From an uncultured Flavobacteriales bacterium (GTDB lineage Bacteria; Bacteroidota; Bacteroidia; Flavobacteriales_F; PHOS-HE28), in NCBI GenBank assembly GCA_937872175.1, contig CALMPI010000001.1:1-64000 (forward strand): 64,000 nucleotides of DNA. The letters are read 5' to 3'. Within the stretch, counting starts at the first letter, position 1; each line of letters starts with the position of its first letter. The notes below the pieces were generated by a model. The model was not told the origin of the DNA. It saw only the letters and a program-made list of their open reading frames with translations, and did not search any database. Positions 45,828-54,950 of the stretch are shown here, in pieces. A program made the position numbers and the translations under genes.

Positions 45828-45851
45828 ACATATGTATGGCCATACATATGT
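45828..45851. repeat. 24-bp perfect palindrome, copy 1
   Basis: The half-site ACATATGTATGG is followed at once by its exact reverse complement. The 22-nt core (45827-45848) is repeated identically at 46045-46066, both preceded by a related ACGGCCT-like stretch. Confidence 0.85.
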
Positions 45852-46048
45852 CCCGACCCCCTGCGTTGCGCGTCTCAAGTGCGTTGCAAGGCACGCGGAT
45901 CGGCAGCGGTGATGCTGGTCAGACGACCTCGGACCCCACCACTCCTGTATGGTCATCATATCGACCATGAGCGTTCCGCAGGAACGAATAACATGCTCAA
46001 AGACAGGGGAGTATCGGGGATCTGGCCGAGAACGGCCTTGGGTCAACA

Positions 46049-46066
46049 TATGTATGGCCATACATA
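46049..46066. repeat. Palindrome, copy 2 (18-bp perfect core)
   Basis: The half-site TATGTATGG meets its reverse complement. It is the second copy of the palindrome 218 bp upstream, with the right outer arm diverged (ACAT in place of TGT). Confidence 0.8.
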
Positions 46067-46176
46067 CATCAGGCGTTCAACCAAGCCTGCCAGCGCGCTC
46101 AACCCCGCGGCAAGGGTGAGTAGGACCCAGGCGAGCGGGTCCGAGCTGCCCGATATACCTCGCACGACCGCCGCTT

Positions 46177-46270
46177 GGGCCACCGAAGCCAACCGGGAAC
46201 TCACGATACGCCGGGATCTCCCCTCCGAAAACCTTGACCGTACACCGGCAAGACGCAACGTCGGTCGATC
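46177..46270 (+). repeat. Direct repeat Y, copy 2
   Basis: Second copy of repeat Y, directly abutting repeat X copy 2. The order is X-Y-palindrome-palindrome-Y-X, with both X copies and both Y copies in the same orientation. Confidence 0.6.
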
Positions 46271-46275
46271 GGCCC

Positions 46276-46365
46276 GGCACGCGCCTCACCCTGCGGAAGC
46301 CGAAGCGCTGAGCACCTTGTGCTTCATCACGGCGGCGATGCTCAGCGCGCGGGAGATGGCCTCCT
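46276..46365 (+). repeat. Direct repeat X, copy 2 (true 3' end of hemoglobin gene)
   Basis: Matches 45505-45592. Here the minus strand is the intact hemoglobin C-terminus (EEAISRALSIAAV), and the plus strand still reads GTRLTLRKPKR followed by TGA, the old end of the LysM frame. Confidence 0.8.
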
Positions 46366-46678
46366 CGGCCTTGGGACCGGCATGGCGCGCCCGCACCGCA
46401 TCGGTCCACAGCTCCACCCATCGGTCGAACTGTGCGGCGCTGAGCGGGAGCCGCCGGTGCAGGGCGATGTGGGCGCTCATGGGCTCGCCCGTATAGCCGG
46501 GCCGGCCCAGCAGCAGACCCTTCCAGAAGGCCTGGATGCGCGGGGTGTGGTGCGGCCAGTCCACGTTGGCGAACCAGGGGCCGAGCACCGGATCGGGCCG
46601 CACCCGGTCGTAGAAGGCCAGCACCAGCGCGTCGATGCGCTCCGGGCCGTCCAGATCGGGCAGTACGCCGGCGCTCAC
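46286..46678 (-). CDS. Group III truncated hemoglobin
   Basis: 130 residues. The pattern FYDRVRPDPVLGPWFANVDWPHHTPRIQAFWKGLLLGRPGYTGEPMSAHIALHRRLPLSAAQFDRWVELW matches class III 2-over-2 hemoglobins in order and spacing; His70 or His74 should be the proximal heme ligand. Such proteins bind O2 or NO. The GTG start overlaps the trkA stop as GTGA, so translation is coupled to the potassium-uptake gene. The last codons lie in repeat X. Confidence 0.88.
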   Translation of the reverse strand: MSAGVLPDLDGPERIDALVLAFYDRVRPDPVLGPWFANVDWPHHTPRIQAFWKGLLLGRPGYTGEPMSAHIALHRRLPLSAAQFDRWVELWTDAVRARHAGPKAEEAISRALSIAAVMKHKVLSASASAG

Positions 46679-47364
46679 TCGTTCTCGCCGGTGAAGGCGG
46701 CCATTTGTTCCTTGGTACCGAACAGCACCAGGATGTCACCCTTCACCGGGGTGAAGTCGTTGTCCACCACGCCGAGCGCGCCGAGCTTGATGGAGCGACG
46801 GCCGAGGAAGCCTTTCTCGCTCTCCTTGCGCAGCACGGTGACCAGGCCGATGCGCCGTTGGCGCAGCTCGCTGATCTGCCCCACCGGCTGGCCTACGTAG
46901 CGGTCGGGCACCACCACCTCGGCGATCATGAACCCGCCGGGCAGCTCGAACTGGTCCACCAGCCGGCGCAGGTTCAGCTTGCGCGCCAGCCCTTCGGCCG
47001 CCTTCTCCTCGGGGTGCACGATCTCGGTGACGCCCATGGAGTTGAGCACCATCTCGTGCAGGTCGTTGATGGCGCGGCTGATCACGCGCTTCACCTTGCG
47101 GTTCACCAGCAGCGCCGTGGTCATGATGTTGGCGCCCTCGTTCTCGCCGATGGCCACCACCGCGGCGTCCAGCTCGTCCAGCGGCAGGGTGTCCATCGCC
47201 AGCGGATCGTTGCTCTCCAGGCACACCGCGAAGCTCACGTCGTTCTTGAGGCTCTCCACCTTCTCCATGGTGTGGTCGATGGCGATCACCTCGTGGCCCA
47301 GCTGGGTGAGCTTCACCGCCAGGTTCTTGCCGAAGTTGCCGAGGCCGAAGACTGCGATCTTCAT
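46675..47364 (-). CDS. TrkA/KtrA-type potassium uptake regulatory subunit
   Basis: 229 residues. An N-terminal RCK domain with the nucleotide motif GLGNFG (residues 7-12), IDHTMEKVESLKN and VVAIGENEGANIMTTALLVNRKVKRVISRA, then a C-terminal RCK_C domain from about residue 145 (PGGFMIAEVVVPDRYVGQPVGQI). It is a cytoplasmic subunit that gates the TrkH/KtrB channel in response to nucleotide. One-domain-set length (about 220-230) is KtrA-like. Located 34 nt downstream of the channel gene. Confidence 0.92.
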   Translation of the reverse strand: MKIAVFGLGNFGKNLAVKLTQLGHEVIAIDHTMEKVESLKNDVSFAVCLESNDPLAMDTLPLDELDAAVVAIGENEGANIMTTALLVNRKVKRVISRAINDLHEMVLNSMGVTEIVHPEEKAAEGLARKLNLRRLVDQFELPGGFMIAEVVVPDRYVGQPVGQISELRQRRIGLVTVLRKESEKGFLGRRSIKLGALGVVDNDFTPVKGDILVLFGTKEQMAAFTGENE

Positions 47365-47398
47365 CCGTTGTGCGCCATAGCCCGGCGCGGGCGTTGGT

Positions 47399-49177
47399 TC
47401 AGTTGATCAGGATATCCTCCTTGGGGTAACGGTAGTTGCTCACCTCCACCTGCTTGAGCACGCCGATGAGCAGGGTGAGGGCGCTGACGCGGCCCACGAA
47501 CATCACCAGGGTGAGGGCCACGCGCGCGGCATCGTCCAGTTCGGCGGTGATGCCGGTGGAGAGCCCCACGGTGCTGAAGGCGCTGAAGCACTCGAAGGCG
47601 ATGGGCAGCAGGCCGAGGTCCTTCTCCAGGGAGGCCACCACGGTGATGGACACCCCCAGGAAGATGAGCGAGAGCACGATCGTCGCGAAGGCGCGACGCA
47701 CCGTCATGCTGCCGATCTCGCGCCCGCCGGTCTCCACCCGCTCACGCCCGCGGCCCGTGCTGAAGATGTTGAACAGGGCCACCGCCGCCGTGCTGGTCTT
47801 GATGCCGCCGCCGGTGCTGCCGGGGCTGGCCCCGATGTACATCAGCAGGATGGTGATCATCAGCGTGGGAACCGTCAGGGTGCCGTAGTTCACCGTGTTG
47901 AAGCCGGCCGTGCGCGGGGTGACGCTGCCGAAGAAGCTGGTGGTGAGCTGCCCGAACCAGCTGCCGTGCTCGCGCAGGGCGTTGTCGCGCTCGAAGACCC
48001 AGAAGGCGATGGTGCCGAAGAGCAGCAGGCCGGCCGTGGTGAAGAGCACCAGCTTGGTGCTGAGCGTCACCACCCGTGGATACCGCTCGCAGGGCACGCC
48101 CAGCGTCCACTTGCGTACCCGTGCCCGCACCCAGAACCGGATATAGTTGGCGAAGTTGAAGATGATGCCGAAGCCCAGACCGCCGAAGACGATCATCAAC
48201 GCCACCACCCACTGCAACGCATAGTTGAAGCGCATCACGGGCTCGTGGAGGCCGGTGGCATAGGTGCTGAAGCCGGCGTTGTTGAAGGCGCTGATGGCAT
48301 GGAACACCGAGAAGAACAGGCGGTCGCTGAAGCTCGCGAACTGATCCTCAGGCACGGCCTGGAAGATGAACAGGGCTCCGATGGCCTCCACAGCCAGGGT
48401 GAAGAGGATCACCTGCACGATGAAGCGGCGCGCGCCGCCCAGGGTGGTGTTGCTGAGGTCGCGGATGCGGAGCTGCTCCTCCAGCGAATTGCTGCCCTTG
48501 AAGAAGAAGGCGAAGAAACTGGTGAAGGTCATCACGCCCAGCCCGCCCAGCTGCACCAGCAGCAGCAGGATCCACAGGCCCATCGGCGTCAGCGTGGTGC
48601 CCACGTCGAACACCGTGAGCCCGGTGACGCACACGGCGCTGGTGCTGGTGAACAGGGCTTCGATGAGGCCGAGGGGGCGCACCGCCGCCTTGGGAAGCAT
48701 GAACAGGGCTGTGCCGATGGTGATCAGCAGGATGAAGCTGAAGGTGAAGAGCAGCGCCGGGCTCAGCGTGAAGCCGCCGCCGAGCTCCAGGCGGCTGAGC
48801 TCGATGAACACGAACAGGCCCAGGAAGATCAGGTTGCCCATCAGGCCCACGCCCTCCCACACCGGCAGCCCGATGGGGTGGGTGGCGAAGAAGCTGAGCC
48901 AGACCAGGAACCAGGCGATCTCGGCCTTGCGCGGACGCTGGCCCTTGAGCAGGGTGCGCAGGATGGCCCCGAACATCACGAAGCCCGCCCCGAACATCAG
49001 CCCGGTGAGCAGCTCCTGCCGCATGCCGCTGGTGGGCGCCTCGCCGCGATAGCCCAGCTCCAGCAAGGCCAGCAGGATGGTGAGCACCACCACCAGCAAC
49101 CGCGTCAGGGCGACCACCTCGCGGCGGAGCACCGTGCGCAGCATCCAACGTCGGAGGGGACCTAGGGTCCGGTTCAC
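47399..49177 (-). CDS. TrkH/KtrB family potassium uptake protein
   Basis: About 592 residues from GTG 49177; the frame begins with TTG at 49198, but that codon is inside the -7 box, and ATG 49144 is another option. About ten to twelve helices with the four pore loops of the SKT superfamily: STSAVCVTGLTVFDV (loop 1), SAFNNAGFSTY, SVTPRTAGFNTVNYG and SAFSTVGLSTGITAE. The GGGIKTST segment is also family-specific. Forms the membrane channel with the TrkA-type subunit. The N-terminal soluble extension is longer than in Ktr proteins. Confidence 0.92.
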   Translation of the reverse strand: MNRTLGPLRRWMLRTVLRREVVALTRLLVVVLTILLALLELGYRGEAPTSGMRQELLTGLMFGAGFVMFGAILRTLLKGQRPRKAEIAWFLVWLSFFATHPIGLPVWEGVGLMGNLIFLGLFVFIELSRLELGGGFTLSPALLFTFSFILLITIGTALFMLPKAAVRPLGLIEALFTSTSAVCVTGLTVFDVGTTLTPMGLWILLLLVQLGGLGVMTFTSFFAFFFKGSNSLEEQLRIRDLSNTTLGGARRFIVQVILFTLAVEAIGALFIFQAVPEDQFASFSDRLFFSVFHAISAFNNAGFSTYATGLHEPVMRFNYALQWVVALMIVFGGLGFGIIFNFANYIRFWVRARVRKWTLGVPCERYPRVVTLSTKLVLFTTAGLLLFGTIAFWVFERDNALREHGSWFGQLTTSFFGSVTPRTAGFNTVNYGTLTVPTLMITILLMYIGASPGSTGGGIKTSTAAVALFNIFSTGRGRERVETGGREIGSMTVRRAFATIVLSLIFLGVSITVVASLEKDLGLLPIAFECFSAFSTVGLSTGITAELDDAARVALTLVMFVGRVSALTLLIGVLKQVEVSNYRYPKEDILIN

Positions 49178-49195
49178 CGGGACCGGGAAAGTGGG

Positions 49196-49203
49196 CAAAC
49201 ATA
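49196..49203 (-). promoter_or_regulatory. -7 box (TATGTTTG) for the potassium uptake/hemoglobin operon
   Basis: Perfect TAnnTTTG match on the minus strand. It ends 18 nt before GTG 49177 and overlaps the TTG that would open the frame, which argues against the TTG start. Confidence 0.6.
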
Positions 49204-49230
49204 GGCGGAGCGAAGGCTAGTTGCCACCGC

Positions 49231-51702
49231 TCATCGTTCCGTTGACGCCGGCCGGACCACCTCGGGCGCGCCCGAGGCCGGCAGCACCACCAGGTCCGGT
49301 CGCCCATCGGGCTCCAGATCGGTCAGGACGGCCGGGCCTTCCGCCGTGGCCTCGGCCACCGCGCGACCGCGCTCATCCACCAGGCTCCAGGGGCCTCCCT
49401 TCCGCCGAACGGCCCACCACAGGCGGTCGCCCGAACGCACCGTCCGGGCTCCCTCCACATCGCCCGGTGCGGCCACGCCCTTCACGCGTCCACCGGCATC
49501 GCGCACGAACAGGCTGTCCGCAGTGGACCACCATACCGACCGGACCTTGCCGTCCATCGCCTGGCCGATGGCGGTGGCGATCCGGGCCACCGCGCGTGGT
49601 GTTCCGTCCAGGGTGGCCTCCTGCACGACGCCGTCCGATGTGATCCACACCACCGTGACGGCGTCGCCCGTGGCGGGGAGCACCGCCACCGGTCGCGCGG
49701 CCTCGGGCAGCTTCAGCCTGGGTGTGCTGCGCCGCACGCCGCGGCGGTCCAGGTGATGCACGGTGCCCGAGGCATCGGCGTACAGCAGGTGGTCCTTGCC
49801 GCGCACCCGCAGGTGATGCACGGAGCTGGCGATGGCCGTCGAGGCCTGTGCCGCCTCCCATCCCTTCACAGGGCGCCCGTCCGCGGCGAGGTTCAGCACC
49901 CGGCCGTCGGACATCGGTACCAGGATGCGCAGCTGGCCATCCCCATCATAGTCGTAACAGGCCACGGGCGCGGAGGCCGCCGCGGCCAGCTTCACGGGGA
50001 AGCCGTCCACCGCCCGGCCGTTGCGGTCGATCAGGTACAGCGTGCGTGCCGTCAGCGCCAGCACTTGCAGCTTCCCGTTGTGATAGCGGTCCACCTGCAG
50101 CGCCGGACCGAGCAGCGGGCCATCGAGCGGCACCTGCCACAGCACACGTCCACCGGGGGTGCGCAGGCTCAAGAGGCCGGCATGGTCCTGGACCAGCAGC
50201 TCCTGCGTGCCGTTCACGTGATTGCGCACGGCCTGCACGTGAGCGATCCCCTGGTCCATGGTGGATGGGCCCCCGGCCTCCGGCCTCATGGCGGGCGTGG
50301 CCTGCGGACGGATGCGGCCGGCGCGCAGGGCGATGCTGAGGTAGGCCTTCCCTCCGGTGGTGCGCATCCGCTGCACGAACAGCGTGCCCAGCTCGCTCCA
50401 GGGCCGCAATTCGCCGAGGCTGTCGCCCACGGGGCGTTGAAGGGCGGGACCGCCGGCACCAAGGTCGCACCACCAGGTGCCCTGGGCCGGTGCGGCCAGC
50501 TCGGCCAGTTCCGCGGCCACGGCCAGGTCGTTGCCCAGGGTATGACCGTCGACCAGCGCATCCACGGCCAGCCGGGCCGCCATGCTGTCCGAGGCCAGCA
50601 GGCACCAGTGCTCGTGCAGCACGCACCACGGTGCGCTGTCGCCCGGCAGGGCGGCCAGCTCGCGAAGGCCTTCCACCTGCATCATGAGCTTGCCCCGGTG
50701 CTCGCGGCGCGGCGCTTGGCCTGCAGCCAGGTCGCCCACCGCCAGGGCCGCATCCATGGGGTCGTCGGCACGCAGCACCGTCCATTGCAGCGGACCGTTC
50801 GGGCCGCTGGCCCGGGCCCTCACGATGCTGGCATCATGCCAGGTGATCACGGAGCTGTCATCCGGCAGGCTCACCTGTTCGAACCAGCGCACCTGACCGG
50901 GGAGCACTCGCAGGGCGGGCAAGGGGTCCACCGCGGCCGCACCGTCGCTGGACGGGGCGGGCACCAGCACCCCGCCGGCGATGAGGCCCTCGGCGCGAGG
51001 CTCCAGGTCGAGCGCCAGCCAGCCGCCATCGGTGGGCAGCGCGCTGAAGAGCGCCCGCCAGGGTGCGGCCTTCGCCCACGCAGGGACCGTCCCGGTGCGG
51101 AGCAGGAGGTGGGCCGTGGCGTGGGCGCCCAGCGTGGTGCGGGCTTCCTGCAGCAGGCTGTCCGATGCGGCGGTGCGTGCGCCCCGTGCGGCCAGGGCGC
51201 GCAGCCGGTCGGCGTCAGGGCCGAAGAGCAGCAGACCGTGGTGCTCCAGCATATGCCAGCCGGTGGGCATGCCCTCGCCCGCCAAGGCGACCGGTGTTCC
51301 AGCTGCGGTCCGTTCGGCGAGCGCGGACATCCACGCGTCCCGTGCGACCGGGGTCATGGTGGCGATGACCACCACTTCGCCCGTTCCATCCGCCCCATCG
51401 CCCCAGGCGGCGAGCACCGGGGAACCGGCGAGCCGCTCGCGTACCGGGGCCAGTGCGGTGGACATCCGCTCGAGGGCGTTCAGTGCGGGCTGGTCCTTCA
51501 GCGCCGTGCCGAGCACGCTGCCGTGCGACCAGCGCTCCCAGGCCGCGGAGGCGTCGGGCAGGGCCAGCACGGCACAGGTCCCTTCGGGCAGCAAGCGCCA
51601 GGGGTCCGTAGCGGGCGTCGCGGGGCGGAGGCCGCGCAGCAGCTGCCAGGCCCCGAAGCCGGTGAGGCCCAGGAGCACGAGCAGGATCACCGCGCGGCGC
51701 AT
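49231..51702 (-). CDS. Large membrane-anchored protein with C-terminal propeller-like repeats
   Basis: 823 residues from ATG 51702. An N-terminal anchor helix (AVILLVLLGLTGFGAWQLL) leads to a region of about 450 residues resembling DUF3352-type proteins (LLPEGTCAVLALPDASAAWERW; VLAAWGDGADGTGEVVVIATM). From about residue 470 (VQAVRNHVNGTQELLVQDHAG) onward there are repeated blade-like segments such as RTLYLIDRNGRAVDGFPVKL and DGRVLNLAADGRPVKGWE, with FG-GAP/VCBS-like DYDGDGQLRILVP and DLEPDGRPDLVVLP. Probably periplasmic. Function is unknown. Downstream of rnhB on the same strand by 68 nt. Confidence 0.78.
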   Translation of the reverse strand: MRRAVILLVLLGLTGFGAWQLLRGLRPATPATDPWRLLPEGTCAVLALPDASAAWERWSHGSVLGTALKDQPALNALERMSTALAPVRERLAGSPVLAAWGDGADGTGEVVVIATMTPVARDAWMSALAERTAAGTPVALAGEGMPTGWHMLEHHGLLLFGPDADRLRALAARGARTAASDSLLQEARTTLGAHATAHLLLRTGTVPAWAKAAPWRALFSALPTDGGWLALDLEPRAEGLIAGGVLVPAPSSDGAAAVDPLPALRVLPGQVRWFEQVSLPDDSSVITWHDASIVRARASGPNGPLQWTVLRADDPMDAALAVGDLAAGQAPRREHRGKLMMQVEGLRELAALPGDSAPWCVLHEHWCLLASDSMAARLAVDALVDGHTLGNDLAVAAELAELAAPAQGTWWCDLGAGGPALQRPVGDSLGELRPWSELGTLFVQRMRTTGGKAYLSIALRAGRIRPQATPAMRPEAGGPSTMDQGIAHVQAVRNHVNGTQELLVQDHAGLLSLRTPGGRVLWQVPLDGPLLGPALQVDRYHNGKLQVLALTARTLYLIDRNGRAVDGFPVKLAAAASAPVACYDYDGDGQLRILVPMSDGRVLNLAADGRPVKGWEAAQASTAIASSVHHLRVRGKDHLLYADASGTVHHLDRRGVRRSTPRLKLPEAARPVAVLPATGDAVTVVWITSDGVVQEATLDGTPRAVARIATAIGQAMDGKVRSVWWSTADSLFVRDAGGRVKGVAAPGDVEGARTVRSGDRLWWAVRRKGGPWSLVDERGRAVAEATAEGPAVLTDLEPDGRPDLVVLPASGAPEVVRPASTER

Positions 51703-51770
51703 CCTACAAAGCAAGGCCTCACCAGTCCCGCGTCCCGCGCTGCTGCTGGTGCCGTTTGCACACGCCCGTG

Positions 51771-52373
51771 TTAGAAGAGCTCGCCCTGCGCGGGCAGAAG
51801 CGTGAAGCTGCGGCGGTGCCACACCGTGGGGCCGTGCGCGGCGATGGCCGACCGGTGGGCCGGCGTGGGGTAGCCCTTGTTGTCCGCCCAGCCATAGGCC
51901 GGATGCGCGGCGTGCAACGCATCCATCAGCGCATCGCGGTGCGTCTTGGCCAGGATGCTGGCGGCCGCGATGCTGCGGAAGCGCCCGTCGCCCTGCACCA
52001 GGCAGGTGTGCGGAATGCCCGGGTAGGGGATGAAGCGGTTCCCGTCGATCAGCAGGTGCTGAGGCCGCTCGCGCAGGGCGTCGATCGCGCGGTGCATCGC
52101 GGTGAAGGAGGCGCGCAGGATGTTGATGGCGTCGATCTCCGCCGGCCCCACCTCGGCCACGGCCCACGCCAGTGCCTTTTCCAGGATCAGCGGACGCAGG
52201 GCGTCGCGTTGGGCGGCGCTGAGCTTCTTGCTGTCGTCGAGGCCGGGGATGCGCACGCGGGGCGGCAGGATCACCGCAGCGGCCACCACGGGCCCCGCCA
52301 GGCAGCCCCGACCGGCCTCGTCGCAGCCCGCCTCCAGCAGACCCCGGGTATGGAAAGCGGCCAGGCGGCTCAT
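51771..52373 (-). CDS. rnhB: Ribonuclease HII
   Basis: 200 residues from ATG 52373. It removes ribonucleotides and RNA primers from DNA. The catalytic residues are in [19 protein letters not shown] (Asp-Glu), [10 protein letters not shown] (Asp) and [17 protein letters not shown] (Asp). [14 protein letters not shown] is also characteristic. Length is standard. The ATG overlaps the stop of the upstream glycosyltransferase by 4 nt. Confidence 0.95.
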   Translation of the reverse strand: MSRLAAFHTRGLLEAGCDEAGRGCLAGPVVAAAVILPPRVRIPGLDDSKKLSAAQRDALRPLILEKALAWAVAEVGPAEIDAINILRASFTAMHRAIDALRERPQHLLIDGNRFIPYPGIPHTCLVQGDGRFRSIAAASILAKTHRDALMDALHAAHPAYGWADNKGYPTPAHRSAIAAHGPTVWHRRSFTLLPAQGELF

Positions 52374-53506
52374 CGTCCGGCGTCCTTCAGCATGCGTTCG
52401 AACGAGGCCCACAGGTCCGTGGCGGCCCCATCCCAAGTGAAGCGCGCCGAACGGGCGATGCCGGCCCGGCCCAACCGCTCGCGCAAGGCGGCATCGGCCA
52501 CCACCTCGCGCAGCGCGCGGGTGATGTCGCCCACGTGGAAGGGATCGCAGTAGTGTGCCGCATCGCCGGCCACCTCGGGCAGGCTCGTGGCGCGTGCGGC
52601 CACCACGGGCACGCCGCAGCGCATGGCCTCGGCCACCGGGATGCCGAAGCCTTCGAAGTAGCTCACGAAGGCCAGCGCCATGGCCCCGCCCAAGGCGCGG
52701 TGCAGGCGTTGCTGGTCCAGCCGTCCGGTGAAGAGCACACGGTCGCGATGGCGCATGCCCTGCCAGGCCTGCTCCATGCGGCCGTCCCACCACATGCGCT
52801 CGCCCACGATCAGCAGGCGCAGGTCCGTGTCGCCGGTGTCGGCCAGCGTGTCGAAGGCCTCCAGCAGCCGCGCGATGTTCTTGCGCGGGTTCAGCGAGCC
52901 GATGCAGATCAGGTAGGGGTGGCCTTCGCTGAAGGTGCGCCGCGCGTCCTCCTGTTCGGCGACGCTCAGCGGCCGGAAGACCTCGCCCACGCCATTGTAC
53001 ACCACATCGATCCGGTCCGCCGGGATGCCGTAGGTGCGCGCGATGTCCTGCCGGGAGTGCTCGCTCACCGTGGCCAGGCGCGTGGCGTGGCGGGCATAGC
53101 GGGGGAACTGGCCACGGTAGAAGGCGCGGTAGGCCTTCGGCAGGTCCTCCGGATGATGCTCGAAGTTGAGGTCGTGGATCACCGCCAGGGTGGGCACACG
53201 GCTGCGCAGGGCCAGGTAGCCGTCCGGCGAAAGGAAGGCGTCGGCCTTCAGGCGGCGCAGGGCACCGGGCAGCCGCAGGTCGAACCACAGGCGGTACAGC
53301 AGGGGGTGCCGCGTGGGCGGCCACAGCACCACACCCTCCACGTTGTCCGCGTAGAGGAAGCGGCGGTCGAACGCGCGGTCGAAGAGGAAGAGGAAGCGGT
53401 GCTCGGGGTGGGCACGCACGATGCGCGAGAGGGTCTCGTGCGCGAACCAGCCGATGCCCTCCAGCTTGTCGGGCAGCAACAGCCGGGTGTTCACCGCGAT
53501 GCGCAT
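52370..53506 (-). CDS. Glycosyltransferase family 1/4 (GT-B) protein
   Basis: 378 residues from ATG 53506. N-terminal Rossmann domain begins [34 protein letters not shown] and [29 protein letters not shown] mark the hinge; [21 protein letters not shown] and [38 protein letters not shown] are the donor-binding C-terminal motifs, with the E-x7-E pair. Probably adds a sugar to a lipid- or surface-linked glycan; donor and acceptor unknown. A CACCTTTG box ends 4 nt before its ATG. Confidence 0.9.
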   Translation of the reverse strand: MRIAVNTRLLLPDKLEGIGWFAHETLSRIVRAHPEHRFLFLFDRAFDRRFLYADNVEGVVLWPPTRHPLLYRLWFDLRLPGALRRLKADAFLSPDGYLALRSRVPTLAVIHDLNFEHHPEDLPKAYRAFYRGQFPRYARHATRLATVSEHSRQDIARTYGIPADRIDVVYNGVGEVFRPLSVAEQEDARRTFSEGHPYLICIGSLNPRKNIARLLEAFDTLADTGDTDLRLLIVGERMWWDGRMEQAWQGMRHRDRVLFTGRLDQQRLHRALGGAMALAFVSYFEGFGIPVAEAMRCGVPVVAARATSLPEVAGDAAHYCDPFHVGDITRALREVVADAALRERLGRAGIARSARFTWDGAATDLWASFERMLKDAGR

Positions 53507-53510
53507 GGCG

Positions 53511-53518
53511 CAAAGGTG
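53511..53518 (-). promoter_or_regulatory. -7 box (CACCTTTG) 4 nt before the glycosyltransferase start
   Basis: One mismatch (first base) to TAnnTTTG on the minus strand. CGCC separates it from the ATG at 53506. Confidence 0.5.
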
Positions 53519-53775
53519 CGGCAGCCGGGACAACAGCGACGAGCGCCCCGGTGCGCGTGGCCTTCCGGTGCCTTGTATCCCGTGGGTCGGCCTACCCCCC
53601 TGTGCCCCCAGAGCGTGCCATCACTGCGCAGGACGAGGCGTGGTCTCGGCAGGAGCACAAGGGAAGGGCTGACACGATGGCCGTGCGTCAGCGCCCTGGA
53701 TCTTCTTCAGCACCCTCGCCTCCGTTCACCTTGCCCTCTCGTCGCAAAGGGCGGCTCTCGTTCACCGCCCCACGT

Positions 53776-54723
53776 TCACTGCACCGCCACCTTCCTGACC
53801 AACGGTCCTTCGCCGGTCTCCAAACGGAGCAGGTAAGCGCCGGGCACGAACGGGTCCAGGTCGATCCGGTGATGGGTCATGCCCGCTGCCGAGCGCTCGT
53901 TCAGAACGACCTTGCCGAGCATATCCGTCATCACGATGCGGTCCACGGGCACGCCGCTCGTGTTCGCGATGTTCAGCACGTCTTCGGCCGGATTCGGCCA
54001 GATGCGGATGGAACTGCCCAGGAGGTCCGGGATGGTCGTCGTACCACCCTGCACGGTGAACTGGATCACCGGGCGTCGATCGTTGATGTTCGTGTTGTTC
54101 ATGGTGCTGGACAGTGTGGCGGGCAAACTGGTGTTCCCGCTGGCATAGATCCGGTCCACCACAGTGGTGTTCACCCATTCGAACGCTCCCGTGGCGATGG
54201 GTGCGGGCACGGTGGAGATGTCCCACTCGGTGAGGATCTCCAGGGACCCGCCCGTGTATTGGAACGGGGTGTCGAGGGTGAAGTTGATGTAGTTGGGGCT
54301 GGCCGTGGCCGGGATGGATTGGGCATTCTCGCTGTACACCTGGGTGGCGCCCAAGCTCAGGTCGGCCCATGGTTCCGTTGCATTGGCATAGGCGGCGGTG
54401 CTGGAGTTCTTCATGTAAATGGTGAAGAGCGCCGGTCCGGCGGCGGAATTGGGCGTGTCCTTCATCCAGCCCACCGCGTTGATCGTGGTGCCCGCGGTGA
54501 TCCCTGCCGCAGCCAGTTCGGCCTGTGTGTAGAGGTACGCGAACCGGCTGTACCGGTAGAAGAGCGTGGAGGACATGTAGATGGGCCCCACGGCGTACAA
54601 GGGGGTGTTCGGCGCACCGGTGGCGATCTCCACCACCTGGGCGTCCGCCCGGAAAGCGGCCCCGGCTTGAAGGGTCAACAGCGCCATCGTGGCAAGGCTT
54701 CGACGCGTCATGAAGAGGTTCAT
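53776..54723 (-). CDS. Secreted protein with T9SS sorting domain
   Basis: 315 residues; ATG 54711 (fifth codon) is an alternative start that gives a cleaner signal peptide (SLATMALLTLQAGAAFRADAQ). The mature domain (EIATGAPNTPLYAVGPIYMSSTLFYRYSRFAYLYTQAEL) and the YWxY-type strand pattern recur in Bacteroidota surface proteins annotated as fibronectin-like or unknown. The C-terminal sorting domain is clear: IRIWPNPAEDVLNIANTS, RIVMTDMLGKVVLNE and VPGAYLLRLETGEG. Function unknown. The 269 nt between it and the glycosyltransferase (53507-53775) hold no supported gene. Confidence 0.83.
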   Translation of the reverse strand: MNLFMTRRSLATMALLTLQAGAAFRADAQVVEIATGAPNTPLYAVGPIYMSSTLFYRYSRFAYLYTQAELAAAGITAGTTINAVGWMKDTPNSAAGPALFTIYMKNSSTAAYANATEPWADLSLGATQVYSENAQSIPATASPNYINFTLDTPFQYTGGSLEILTEWDISTVPAPIATGAFEWVNTTVVDRIYASGNTSLPATLSSTMNNTNINDRRPVIQFTVQGGTTTIPDLLGSSIRIWPNPAEDVLNIANTSGVPVDRIVMTDMLGKVVLNERSAAGMTHHRIDLDPFVPGAYLLRLETGEGPLVRKVAVQ

Positions 54724-54950
54724 GGTTCGGTGATGGGGTTGAGTGGAGCGGATCAGCCCGTAGGCCGACCTCCTGACCTACGGCTCTAGTAAAAGTACGG
54801 TATCGCTTAAGATGGCACGGCGCAGCGCACGCGGTCGTGCTCAACGGTTAGCGGCTGAGCGGACCAGGCGGAGCCGGTGAACGGGGGAGCGCATGAACGG
54901 GTGCGTGAGCCTAAGCCGTCCCTGCCACCCTCGCACTTCCGATCCATCCC

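Larger units (their letters stand above)
45541..46285. other. Insert of about 0.7 kb with no intact gene
   Basis: Between the LysM stop and the hemoglobin stop. It holds repeat Y (45605-45700 and 46177-46270, same orientation), two copies of a palindrome, and a hairpin ATGGTC(8 nt)GACCAT at 45949-45968. Open frames here are short. A minus-strand 110-codon frame at 45515-45847 ends in the relic hemoglobin C-terminus and includes GRSRRIVSSRWAS, which recurs as GRSRRIVSSRLAS in the second Y copy. No transposase or RNA gene is recognised. Confidence 0.6.

Noticed and set aside
45515-45847. 110-codon minus-strand frame as a real gene
   Set aside because: Its C-terminus is a degenerate copy of the hemoglobin end and the rest is repeat DNA with no domain. 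Better treated as a relic inside an insert.
49753-51774. 673-codon plus-strand frame opposite the large propeller-like protein
   Set aside because: Shadow frame without a promoter or a recognisable fold.
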